This document shows, in pieces, positions 27,055 to 34,539 of a stretch of DNA of 64,000 bases. Both the position numbers and the translations under genes were made by a program. The stretch comes from Clostridia bacterium (lineage in GTDB: Bacteria; Bacillota; Clostridia; Lachnospirales; Cellulosilyticaceae), in contig JARBUI010000004.1 of NCBI GenBank assembly GCA_029239755.1, positions 124,001 through 188,000 on the forward strand, in the 5' to 3' direction. Every line of letters starts with the position of its first letter. Position 1 is the first letter of the stretch. Below the pieces are notes generated by a model. The model made no database searches and was not told the DNA's origin. It saw only the letters and a list, made by a program, of their open reading frames with translations.

Positions 27055-27627
27055 ATGCAATTATTAAAAGATAAAATCGTAAATGAGGGAACAGTAAAGC
27101 CAGGAGGCGTGCTCAAGGTAGATAGTTTTTTAAACCATCAGATTGATATTTCTCTCTATAACGAAATGGGCAAAGAGTTTGCAAGGCTCTTCGAGGGACA
27201 AGAAATTACTAAAATTCTTACCATAGAGGCTTCTGGTATAGGTATTGCATGTATAGCTGCACAGTATTTTAATGTACCAGTTGTTTTTGCTAAGAAGATG
27301 CAGTCTAAAAACTTGGACGGAGATATCTATACAAGTGAGGTACATTCCTTTACTCATGGTAAAGACTATACTATAAGAGTTTCTAAAAAATTTATCAGTG
27401 AAACAGATAAAGTTCTTATTATCGATGATTTCTTAGCTAATGGCAAAGCATTAATAGGCCTTATAGATATACTTAATGAGGCAAATGCCACTTTGGTTGG
27501 CGCGGGCATTGCTATAGAAAAAGGATTTCAAGAGGGCGGAAAAGCTTTAAGAGATAAAGGTATTAACATTCAATCTTTAGCAATTATTAAAGAGATGGAT
27601 GAGGAGCGTATTGTATTTGAAGATTAG
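27055..27627 (+). CDS. xpt: Xanthine phosphoribosyltransferase
   Basis: A 190-residue phosphoribosyltransferase converting xanthine plus PRPP to XMP. The start is [14 protein letters not shown], with [12 protein letters not shown] (near 60-71) and the PRPP-binding motif [14 protein letters not shown] (near 122-135), all typical of Xpt. The usual purine riboswitch upstream of xpt in Bacilli is absent because the gene is the last of the BMP operon. ATG 27055 is chosen over GTG 27052 on spacing from AAAGGGA. Together the operon imports purine nucleosides or bases and salvages them. Confidence 0.94.
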   Translation: MQLLKDKIVNEGTVKPGGVLKVDSFLNHQIDISLYNEMGKEFARLFEGQEITKILTIEASGIGIACIAAQYFNVPVVFAKKMQSKNLDGDIYTSEVHSFTHGKDYTIRVSKKFISETDKVLIIDDFLANGKALIGLIDILNEANATLVGAGIAIEKGFQEGGKALRDKGINIQSLAIIKEMDEERIVFED

Positions 27628-27700
27628 TAATAACTGCATACATATCCTTCGAACTTTTGTACATACTATTTCTGAATAGATTACAAAAGGAGGGTTATAC

Positions 27701-27877
27701 ATGCCAGGAAAAGCTAAACAATATGTTGATCAAGGAATGTCATCAGTACAATCTACTGTAAGCGTATTACAACAGGCTCTTAGTTCAGCAGAAAAAGAAG
27801 ATAACAAGAACAAAATTCAACAAGCTATAAATTCTCTTAATTCTGCTCAGCAAGAGTTATCTGGATACCAAGATTAA
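27701..27877 (+). CDS. Small 58-residue helical protein, function unknown
   Basis: An ORF with a strong AAAGGAGGG site, ATG at 27701 and stop TAA at 27875-27877. The product MPGKAKQYVDQGMSS and onward is rich in Gln, Ser and Ala, lacks Cys and Trp, and looks like an amphipathic helical pair (QSTVSVLQQALSSAEKE and IQQAINSLNSAQQELSGYQ). A perfect terminator follows. I do not recognise a family. It has the look of a small coiled-coil or stress-type protein. Confidence 0.75.
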   Translation: MPGKAKQYVDQGMSSVQSTVSVLQQALSSAEKEDNKNKIQQAINSLNSAQQELSGYQD

Positions 27878-27900
27878 TTGAAGTTTAAATAAAAAATAAA

Positions 27901-27954
27901 AAAACAGGTAATATTTCTGCAAGAAAAGCTTACAGAAATATTACCTGTTTTTTT
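27901..27954 (+). terminator. Strong terminator after the small protein gene
   Basis: AAACAGGTAATATTTCTG and its exact complement form an 18-bp stem followed by seven T. The remaining gap up to 28099 contains only an AT-rich stretch and a TATAAT near 28045. Confidence 0.92.
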
Positions 27955-28099
27955 ACTGAAAATCATAGCAGTATATTGCTGCTACAGTAATATACTGTTT
28001 TAAACTTTTTTATATTGTAGTGGTATTGATTTTATTTGGATTAGGGTATAATGTTAATATGTACAATATTATAAAAATTTCACGGGGGAGGATAAACAG

Positions 28100-28486
28100 A
28101 TGATAAGTAACTCTGCAGTTCGATTTAACAGAGATCTAAATTTACAGCTTAAACATAGCGACAGCGTGAAAATCTGTTTTGATAGTATTAATAGTTTTTT
28201 ACCCGATAGTGAAATTTATTTATTTGGAAGTTATGCGAAAAGAGAAATTAAAGATGAGAGTGATATAGATATTTTAGTACTGGTCAAAGATGATACAGGG
28301 CCAAAAGAACTCCAAGAAATACGCTGGAAGATAGAAGATAAAATATATGCAGCTAACAACATGGCGTTTGAAATAGACTTGAAAATATATACTAAGAAGT
28401 TTTATACAGAGCAATTGGCTCATTCATATTTTTTGATAGAGATAGATAAGTATAAAAAAGATTTGAGGTGTGTTAAGTGGAGCTAA
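28100..28486 (+). CDS. MNT-type nucleotidyltransferase of a MNT-HEPN pair
   Basis: A 128-residue minimal nucleotidyltransferase. The catalytic motif GSYAKREIKDESDID fits GSX10DXD (near residues 46-60), and a later EIDLKIY supplies the third acidic residue. In MNT/HEPN toxin-antitoxin systems this protein is the antitoxin that AMPylates the HEPN toxin; here that is inference from pairing. GGGGGAGGA precedes ATG 28100. The stop overlaps the HEPN start by 10 bp, so the two are translationally coupled. Confidence 0.88.
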   Translation: MISNSAVRFNRDLNLQLKHSDSVKICFDSINSFLPDSEIYLFGSYAKREIKDESDIDILVLVKDDTGPKELQEIRWKIEDKIYAANNMAFEIDLKIYTKKFYTEQLAHSYFLIEIDKYKKDLRCVKWS

Positions 28487-28863
28487 AAAAAGGGAGCATG
28501 CTTTATTTTGCAGAAGTTGATTATAAAAATCTTCAGCTTCTCTTAAATCATACTGAAGGGTTAGAAGATGCAGTTCTAGTAAGATGTGAGCAATGTGTTG
28601 AAAAGTACATGAAGGTACTGCTTAAAGAAAAGTTAGGAGAAATTAATACTTCTCATAATCTAAGTGTTATCCTTAACAAGTTATTAGCACTTTATCCTGA
28701 ATTAAGTCAGTATAAAGCGCTATGCAGGTTTTTGAAAGATTGTTATTACGACAGAAATTATGAAACAGAAGGGTACTACGAGCTGGATGATCAAGAATTC
28801 AGAGAGAGTGTTGATGAAACGCTAGAGTTAATAGCCAATTTGAGAAGTAAGTGTATAGAGTAG
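28477..28863 (+). CDS. HEPN-domain protein paired with MNT
   Basis: A 128-residue all-helical HEPN-domain protein starting at GTG 28477. The helix-loop region CVEKYMKVLLKEKLGEINTSHNL and the segment CYYDRNYETEGYYEL are typical. The RNase motif RX4-6H of toxic HEPN proteins is not seen: the Arg in DRNYETEGYY has no His after it. It may therefore be a substrate-binding subunit of the nucleotidyltransferase and not an RNA-cutting toxin. Confidence 0.82.
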   Translation: MELKKGSMLYFAEVDYKNLQLLLNHTEGLEDAVLVRCEQCVEKYMKVLLKEKLGEINTSHNLSVILNKLLALYPELSQYKALCRFLKDCYYDRNYETEGYYELDDQEFRESVDETLELIANLRSKCIE

Positions 28864-28893
28864 CGGAAGGTTTTTTGCCTTCCGCTATTTTTA
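28861..28893 (+). terminator. Terminator between HEPN and modC, possibly bidirectional
   Basis: TAGCGGAAGG pairs with CCTTCCGCTA around TTTTTTG, followed by TTTTT. It starts in the HEPN stop codon. Confidence 0.9.
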
Positions 28894-28952
28894 GAAATAA
28901 AGAAGAGTAGAGAGATTAAATTCATATTATAGTTCACTGGAGGCAAGTGGTA

Positions 28953-30020
28953 TTAGGGCTTTGGCATCAGAAACACTCGCTTAGGTGGAATATGCAGCAT
29001 TAATTTCCTGTTATTGCCGTCTGCAATATGGGGGCATGAAGCTTTTGAGATCTCAGCTTGAAGGATGCAGCCTTTACAGTTTAAGATAACGGTGGTAGAA
29101 AATACGCCTTCTATTTTTTCTAGTATATCACATTCAAAGCTATTTGCTTTTTCGGTATCAACTGAGGATAAACTAAGATGATGAGCTCTTATGCCGGCAA
29201 TCATATTTTTAGATGGCTGCTGATTAGTTTTAACAGCTTTGAAAATGAGGTCATTTGATTTAAGGATATAATGATTATCCTTAGCTTCCAGGACAGTAAC
29301 ATCCAAAAAGTTTTTACATCCTGTCAGGCGTGCTGAAGTGATATGAGATGGTGTATAGATAATTTCTTCTTTGGTGCCTATTTGGAGGTTTTCGCCTTTA
29401 TCCATAATCATAATGTGATCACAGATACGATAGGCTTCTTCGACATTGTGAGTAACAAGCAGTACGATGCCATCAAAATTATTTTTAATGATAGTTATTA
29501 GTTCTTTTTCTAGTAAATGCTTAATATGGCTGTCCAGTGCAGAAAAAGGTTCATCAAGAAGTAATAGCTCGGGATCTTTAATAAGCGTTCTGGCGAGGGC
29601 AACCCTTTGCTGCTGACCACCTGAGAGCTGAGATGGGTAGTGATGCTCAAGCCCGGTGAGCTGCATGCGCCTAGTCATTTCAGTTGCTTTTTGATAACGC
29701 AGTCTTTTGTCTAAATTTTTGATGCCATATGCGATGTTTTGACAGACGGTAAGATGCGGAAATAGCGCATAATTTTGAAAGACATAACCAATATTTCTTC
29801 TGCGTGAAGGAATATTAGTTTTTAAGGCAGAGTCAAATAATACTTTACCATTTAGTGTGATACTGCCGCGATCGGGCCTCGAAAGTCCGGAAATACATTT
29901 GAGAGTCATACTTTTGCCACAGCCAGAGGCGCCTAATATACCCAAAACCCCTTTTTGCGCTGTAAAGGAGGACTTAAGGGCAAAGCTGCCTAATGATTTT
30001 TCACAAGATACTTCCAGCAT
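28953..30020 (-). CDS. modC: Molybdate ABC transporter ATP-binding protein
   Basis: A 355-residue ATPase of the molybdate/sulfate class. Walker A is GASGCGKS, the signature LSGGQQQRVALARTL, Walker B LLLLDEPFSALD, and the switch His is in VTHNVEEAY. A TOBE-like domain (ARLTGCKNFLDVTV onward, about residues 230-290) fits molybdate binding. It is the last gene of modABC, 4 bp after modB. The nearby Mo nitrogenase gives a clear need for the metal. The C-terminal extension ending PPKRVFLMPKP is normal for ModC. Confidence 0.93.
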   Translation of the reverse strand: MLEVSCEKSLGSFALKSSFTAQKGVLGILGASGCGKSMTLKCISGLSRPDRGSITLNGKVLFDSALKTNIPSRRRNIGYVFQNYALFPHLTVCQNIAYGIKNLDKRLRYQKATEMTRRMQLTGLEHHYPSQLSGGQQQRVALARTLIKDPELLLLDEPFSALDSHIKHLLEKELITIIKNNFDGIVLLVTHNVEEAYRICDHIMIMDKGENLQIGTKEEIIYTPSHITSARLTGCKNFLDVTVLEAKDNHYILKSNDLIFKAVKTNQQPSKNMIAGIRAHHLSLSSVDTEKANSFECDILEKIEGVFSTTVILNCKGCILQAEISKASCPHIADGNNRKLMLHIPPKRVFLMPKP

Positions 30021-30024
30021 TCCT

Positions 30025-30696
30025 TCACCCCCTCTTCATTTTTCTTTCAAGAATATTAATAGTAAATAATACAATGAGCGCTATACTGGTCATAATTAAA
30101 ACTAGTAAGTTAGCTGTATCTTTATCTCCTGCCTGCAGTGCGTCGTAGATGGCGATGGGCATGGTCAGTGTTTTGTTAGGAATGCTTCCAGATACCATGA
30201 GTGTTGTGCCGAAGTCTCCTAATGCTCTTACAAAAGCCATTGTAATGCCGGCGGCTATTCCTCTCCAGGCAATAGGGATGACTATGGTACAAAAAATACT
30301 AAGTTCATGTCTTCCCAAAAGTCTTGCAGCATTTAGGTAGTCTTCGTTAATTTCAAGAAAGGCAGCTTTAGAAGTTTTAATCAGATACGGTATAGATACT
30401 ACCGTAGAAGCAACAACAGCGCCGGTGGGAGTAAAGACAAGCATGATATCGAATGTCTCCTCTATAAATAAGCCTAAAGGAGACTGCCTGCCTAAAAGCA
30501 CGAGCAAATAATAGCCAAGAACTGTTGGGGGAAGTACCACGGGTAAGTTAATTAATGTATCTATAAAATCAATCATTTTCCCATCAGCACGGCTTAGGAG
30601 ATAAGCAATTGGAAGACCTATTAAAAAACCTATGAGTGCAGCTGTAAAAGCAACGCGAAAGGATAGATATAGAGGAAAAAGATTAATAGTATCCAT
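30025..30696 (-). CDS. modB: Molybdate ABC transporter permease
   Basis: A 223-residue permease with about five hydrophobic helices. The ABC loop EAA motif is LNAARLLGRHELSIFCTIVIP (near residues 119-139), and RALGDFGTTLMVSGSIP (near 160-176) is typical of ModB. It sits between modC and modA with gaps of 3-4 bp. Confidence 0.95.
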   Translation of the reverse strand: MDTINLFPLYLSFRVAFTAALIGFLIGLPIAYLLSRADGKMIDFIDTLINLPVVLPPTVLGYYLLVLLGRQSPLGLFIEETFDIMLVFTPTGAVVASTVVSIPYLIKTSKAAFLEINEDYLNAARLLGRHELSIFCTIVIPIAWRGIAAGITMAFVRALGDFGTTLMVSGSIPNKTLTMPIAIYDALQAGDKDTANLLVLIMTSIALIVLFTINILERKMKRG

Positions 30697-30699
30697 AGC

Positions 30700-31485
30700 C
30701 TACTCCTCATCCGGCGGAAGAAAGCCATACTCACTCATGATCTCCTGACCATTTTTACTAGTTACATAGCCAAGGAACTTTTTGGCTAAGTCTTCTTGCT
30801 TGGTATTTTTTACTATAGCCATAGCTTGACTGAGAGGGGCATGCATTTCGGCATCTATGAGGCTAAAATTTAGGTTATCATTTTTAAGTGAAAGGGCAAT
30901 GAATCCAGCTTCAGCATTGCCAGTAGTTACAAGAGTCAGGGCTTCAGATATATTTTTGCCATAGACTAGCTTGGGTTCTAATTTATCCCAAACGCCAGCT
31001 TTCATTAAAGCTTGTTTGGCAGCCGAGCCATAAGGGGCGTGCTCAGGGCTGGCAATAGCAATTTTTTTGATCGTTGGACTTAGTAAATCCTCAATAGTTT
31101 GAGCCTGAGCAGTACCATCTTTTAAGGTTGCAATGCCAATTTGGCCAACGGTAAAGACATGGTTAGTATGAGGTAAAAGGAAGTCTTTAGTACCCAGATC
31201 ATCTACACTGCTTACATCCGCAGCTGCAAATACATCAAAAGGAGCGCCGTTTACAATTTGCTCGGATAAGTTCCCGGTTGAACCAAAAGAGAAGGTAACG
31301 ATGCAATGATTGTCTTCTTCGAATTTCTTACCCATTTCTGTAAAGGCACCCGTTAAGCTAGAGGCAGCAGCTACAGTAAGCTCTTGCTTAGGAGCGGGGT
31401 CAGAAGCAGAGCACCCTGTTACTATAATCAGCAGGAGTATTAAAAGAACATTAATTATGTTTGCTTTTAAGCTTTTCATTGTCAT
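30700..31485 (-). CDS. modA: Molybdate-binding lipoprotein
   Basis: A 261-residue periplasmic-type binding protein anchored as a lipoprotein: the signal ends IVTGCSAS, with the modified Cys near residue 25. Oxyanion-binding blocks are VAAASSLTGAFTEMG, FSFGSTGNLSEQI, PFDVFAAAD and PYGSAAKQALMKAG, all typical of ModA. It is the first gene of the minus-strand mod operon. GAAGGGAAGG precedes the start, and a consensus promoter lies at 31572-31600. Confidence 0.95.
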   Translation of the reverse strand: MTMKSLKANIINVLLILLLIIVTGCSASDPAPKQELTVAAASSLTGAFTEMGKKFEEDNHCIVTFSFGSTGNLSEQIVNGAPFDVFAAADVSSVDDLGTKDFLLPHTNHVFTVGQIGIATLKDGTAQAQTIEDLLSPTIKKIAIASPEHAPYGSAAKQALMKAGVWDKLEPKLVYGKNISEALTLVTTGNAEAGFIALSLKNDNLNFSLIDAEMHAPLSQAMAIVKNTKQEDLAKKFLGYVTSKNGQEIMSEYGFLPPDEE

Positions 31486-31571
31486 ATGATTTACCTTCCC
31501 TTCTCGGTATTTAAAAAGTACAAGAATAAACGAGACATAACGCTGCTAACAAAAAATGTAATATTAAGCAC

Positions 31572-31600
31572 ATTATAGTTATGCCGCACATGGGTGTCAA
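31572..31600 (-). promoter_or_regulatory. Consensus sigma-A promoter for modABC
   Basis: On the minus strand TTGACA (31600-31595), a 17-nt spacer, and TATAAT (31577-31572). The leader to modA is about 80 nt. No ModE box or Moco riboswitch was recognised. Confidence 0.88.
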
Positions 31601-31932
31601 GCGAGGGGGATGGCGTAGGTTTCATATGGATTTGAAATGATATAGAAATTCATACTAACTTGTAATTAGAACTTGTAACTTAAGAAGTATTGCTTTATGA
31701 GGCTTATAACATAATCTACAATGTATGGTCTAAAATAGATGAGCCAGTTGAGCTAGTTGACAAAAATATCATAGACTAGCAGGCTCTTAAATTTATTTTT
31801 ACATAGTTTTATCATATAGGCAGATTCTTAAGAAGTTAATGCGGCGAGGCCAATCATAACGCAATAAAGAGAGGTATAAATAACTTATAAAATGCAAATA
31901 TCTATTTTATACTAATGAGCGGAGGGCACCCG
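31601..31932. other. Intergenic region between modA and ablB
   Basis: AT-rich non-coding sequence. The only structure seen is GAGCC (31741-31745) with GGCTC near 31785, plus an inner CTAGT/ACTAG pair, a weak hairpin of unknown meaning. A plausible -10 for ablB was not clear. Confidence 0.3.
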
Positions 31933-32781
31933 ATGATTGTAGAAATACCTAAGATTGAAAAAATAGAATTCAGTGGAGGAAGCGCGAGAATTAAATTTGA
32001 TGAATTTAATCAAAGAATTAAGATTGTAAGTTTTGAAGGAGACATAAAAGATCTTATGAATGAACTTGTAACTTTATCCAGTAAACACAAGGTAGGGAAG
32101 ATTTTCAGCATTATACCAAAAGAGAAAATCCAAGAGTTTAAAGAACACGGGTTTATCATGGAAGCCAAGATTAATCATTTTCTAAATGGGAATCCGGCCT
32201 ATTTTTTATCTAAATTCATGATACCTGAGCGTAAGATGAGTATACTTATTCCCGAAGAGGAAGAGGTTTTAATTAAATCAAGAGAGTATATGGACGAAGA
32301 ATATGAATATGAGAGATATAGTGAATATGTCATTAGGAGTGCTGGGGAAGAAGATGCTGCGCAATTAGCAAAGTTGTATGACAGTGTTTTTGAAACCTAT
32401 CCATCTCCTATGAATGATGCTGATTATATCAAATATGTTATGGACAATGATGTTTTTTTCAAAGTTGCAGTTTATGAAGATGAGATTATTAGTGCAGCTT
32501 CTGCAGATATGGACCCAAAGAATCTTAATGTTGAAATGACTGACTGTGCAACCTATAAAGCCCATAGAGGCGGCGGACTGATGGGACGATTAATCTTTGA
32601 CCTTGAAAAAGAAATGAAAAGTAGAAACTATAAGGTGCTTTACAGTACAGCGAGAGCAACCTCGGCAGGAATGAATATTATCTTTTCCAAACATAACTAC
32701 GAATATGGAGGAAGGCTGGTTAACCATTGCCATATCAGCGGAAAGTTTGAAGATATGAACATTTGGGTAAAGGAATTATAA
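31933..32781 (+). CDS. ablB: Putative beta-lysine N-acetyltransferase
   Basis: A 282-residue AblB-like protein with an N-terminal domain (residues 1-125) and a C-terminal GNAT domain (about 128-282) containing YVIRSAGEEDAAQLAKLYDSVF and the acetyl-CoA-binding HRGGGLMGRLIFDLE. AblB acetylates beta-lysine to N-epsilon-acetyl-beta-lysine, an osmolyte. Its usual partner ablA (lysine 2,3-aminomutase) is not next to it. The start ATG 31933 is 6 nt after GGAGGG; ATG 31915 is upstream of that site. The assignment rests on overall pattern, so another small-amine acetyltransferase is possible. Confidence 0.75.
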   Translation: MIVEIPKIEKIEFSGGSARIKFDEFNQRIKIVSFEGDIKDLMNELVTLSSKHKVGKIFSIIPKEKIQEFKEHGFIMEAKINHFLNGNPAYFLSKFMIPERKMSILIPEEEEVLIKSREYMDEEYEYERYSEYVIRSAGEEDAAQLAKLYDSVFETYPSPMNDADYIKYVMDNDVFFKVAVYEDEIISAASADMDPKNLNVEMTDCATYKAHRGGGLMGRLIFDLEKEMKSRNYKVLYSTARATSAGMNIIFSKHNYEYGGRLVNHCHISGKFEDMNIWVKEL

Positions 32782-32846
32782 TATACTTGTTATTTAAACT
32801 ATTTACAAAGAACCTTATTTTACAAGACATATATGTAAGTGCATGG

Positions 32847-32901
32847 TATAATTATCAAGCATCTAGCGTCCTTTCCGTTTAACGTGAAAGGAGGTGAATC
32901 G
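32847..32901 (+). promoter_or_regulatory. Extended -10 promoter and SD-sequestering leader hairpin
   Basis: TGGTATAAT (-10 at 32847-32852, with TG extension) precedes a leader in which TCCTTTCCGT pairs with ACGTGAAAGGA (one bulged T) around TTA. This hides part of the AAAGGAGG ribosome site of the small hydrophobic ORF at 32902. Confidence 0.6.
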
Positions 32902-33009
32902 ATGGAAGGCAGGAACACAAATGACAAAAATAAGTTAGATGCAGCAGTTATTATAGCTATCATACAAGTTATTGGGTTAATCGTAGTTACAATAATCAAT
33001 AAGCTATGA
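32902..33009 (+). CDS. 35-residue hydrophobic peptide, possible type I toxin
   Basis: ATG 32902 to TGA 33009 encodes a charged N-terminus (MEGRNTNDKNKLD) followed by one membrane helix of about 20 residues rich in Ile and Val, ending NKL. The ribosome site AAAGGAGGTG is excellent but partly paired with the leader. A strong terminator follows within 2 bp. Size, one membrane span, SD sequestration and a candidate antisense promoter at 33109-33136 fit type I toxins of the TxpA/BsrG sort. I recognise no specific family, and a benign small membrane protein is possible. Confidence 0.6.
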   Translation: MEGRNTNDKNKLDAAVIIAIIQVIGLIVVTIINKL

Positions 33010-33010
33010 A

Positions 33011-33052
33011 TAACAAAAAAGCCTAGGAGGTCAGAACTCCTAGGCTTTTTGC
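33011..33052. terminator. Terminator after the small peptide gene, likely bidirectional
   Basis: AAAGCCTAGGAG pairs with CTCCTAGGCTTT around GTCAGAA, followed by TTTTT on the plus strand and preceded by AAAAAA, which gives a T run on the minus strand. Confidence 0.9.
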
Positions 33053-33108
33053 TTTTTCGGTGGATCAATAGAAAAAGCAAACTACAAATGACAAAAATTT
33101 ATACTTTT

Positions 33109-33136
33109 AGTATAACACATTTCATATAAAAGTAAA
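33109..33136 (-). promoter_or_regulatory. Candidate antisense promoter facing the small peptide gene
   Basis: Minus strand TTTACT (33136-33131), a 16-nt spacer, and TATACT (33114-33109). It would start an RNA near 33102 that crosses the shared terminator region of the 35-residue ORF. Modest match only. Confidence 0.35.
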
Positions 33137-33165
33137 CACAAGTATTCCAAATTAAATTTTAAGTC

Positions 33166-34329
33166 TTATTGATAGGACCTAGCTAAAATCCCTGCAGCAT
33201 CTTCTGTACTCATTGGAGATGGGTCAAAGTTAAAGAGTCCGCCCATGGTATGTCTTGCATTTTCGGCGTATTTTGTAAAGTCATCCTTATCAATACCGTA
33301 ATCAGACATTTTAAGCTCTGCTACATGACAAAGTTCTTGGAGAGAGACTAGTGCTTTGACAAAGTCCATTGGTTCTTTGGCATCTTGATAACCAAGTGCT
33401 TTAGCCATATCAACCATCTTCTGTGTGCCTTTTTCTGCAAAGAAAGTATAGTATTCCTTGGAAATCATAATAAGCCCAGCACCGTGAGGCAGATCATGAT
33501 GATAAGCACTTAAAGCATGTTCAAGCGAATGCTCAGAAGTGCAGCTCGAGGTAGATTCAACGAAGCCTGAGAGAGTATTAGCAAGGGCTACCATACTGCG
33601 TGCTTCTTCATTTGAGCCGTCATTTACTGCAGCTGCAAGATATTTTCCGATAAGCTCAATACTTTTTAATGCATACATATCACTAACTGGTGTAGCAATG
33701 TTCGCAATATAGCCTTCAGTAGCATGGAAGAGGGCATCAAAACCTTGATATGCTGTAAGATGGGCTGGAACAGACATCATAAGGTCAGGATCTACAATTG
33801 AAAGCGTTGGGAAAGTGCCGTCATATCCAAAACCAATTTTTTCGTTTGTTTCTTCTTTTGTTACAACTGTCCAAGGGTCAGCTTCTGTCCCTGTACCAGC
33901 TGTTGTAGTAATAGCAACGATTGGAAGAGGCGCATTTGGGACTGGAAGACCTTTGCCGCTGCCTCCGCCTACGTAATCCCAGTAGTCCCCAGGGTTTGCA
34001 GTCATTACCGCAATACTTTTAGAAGCATCGATACTGCTGCCTCCGCCGAGTCCAATAACAAAATCACAGTTATTTTCCTTAGCAAGAGCGGCCCCTTCTG
34101 TAATATGTCTTTTGATAGGGTTAGGAAGAATTTTATCAAAAATAACATAAGAAACACCTGCTTTATTAAGCAGTTCTTCTACGCGTCCTAAATAACCATA
34201 CTTTTTCATAGAAGGACCAGAAGAAGTAACGATTAAAGCTTTTTTTCCAGGTAAATAGTTAATGAGTTCATCTAGTTTGCCTTTTCCGAATAATATTCTT
34301 GACGGCATGTAATAATTGAAACTTGTCAT
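33166..34329 (-). CDS. Iron-dependent alcohol dehydrogenase
   Basis: A 387-residue group III (Fe-type) alcohol dehydrogenase. The NAD(P)-binding GLGGGSSIDASKSIA and TTTAGTGTEADPW blocks are clear, and metal ligands lie in DALFHATEGYI, EHSLEHALSAYHHDLPHGAGL. Such enzymes reduce aldehydes such as acetaldehyde, or oxidise butanol or glycols. The start is ATG 34329, preceded by GGAGGT; the upstream in-frame ATG is unlikely. A palindrome centred 41.5 bp before the predicted start of transcription suggests Crp/Fnr activation. Disposal of acetaldehyde from ethanolamine is a possible role, by proximity only. Confidence 0.92.
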   Translation of the reverse strand: MTSFNYYMPSRILFGKGKLDELINYLPGKKALIVTSSGPSMKKYGYLGRVEELLNKAGVSYVIFDKILPNPIKRHITEGAALAKENNCDFVIGLGGGSSIDASKSIAVMTANPGDYWDYVGGGSGKGLPVPNAPLPIVAITTTAGTGTEADPWTVVTKEETNEKIGFGYDGTFPTLSIVDPDLMMSVPAHLTAYQGFDALFHATEGYIANIATPVSDMYALKSIELIGKYLAAAVNDGSNEEARSMVALANTLSGFVESTSSCTSEHSLEHALSAYHHDLPHGAGLIMISKEYYTFFAEKGTQKMVDMAKALGYQDAKEPMDFVKALVSLQELCHVAELKMSDYGIDKDDFTKYAENARHTMGGLFNFDPSPMSTEDAAGILARSYQ

Positions 34330-34422
34330 AGCTAAGACCTCCATTTGGTATAAATAAAAGATTGTTTTATCGCAGCACATACTGATGAAAAATTTTATTT
34401 AGTATGTATGCCTTATATTTTT

Positions 34423-34465
34423 ATTATACAAAACACTATGACAATGAAGAGTAACATAGGTTACT
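34423..34465 (-). promoter_or_regulatory. Class II Crp/Fnr-type promoter of the alcohol dehydrogenase
   Basis: TATAAT on the minus strand (34428-34423) puts the start of transcription near 34416. The perfect inverted repeat AGTAAC-ATAG-GTTACT (34450-34465) is centred at about -41.5, the class II activator position. The -35 is poor, as expected for an activated promoter. Confidence 0.6.
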
Positions 34466-34539
34466 GGTTGAAAAAAATAAAGTATATTTTGCACTGGGTG
34501 GTAGTTATAAAAGCAAGTAAAAATAAATCAAACGGTAGG

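Noticed and set aside
32820-33080. Minus-strand 86-residue ORF over the toxin-like peptide
   Set aside because: It crosses the terminator and reads the peptide gene backwards; no ribosome site.
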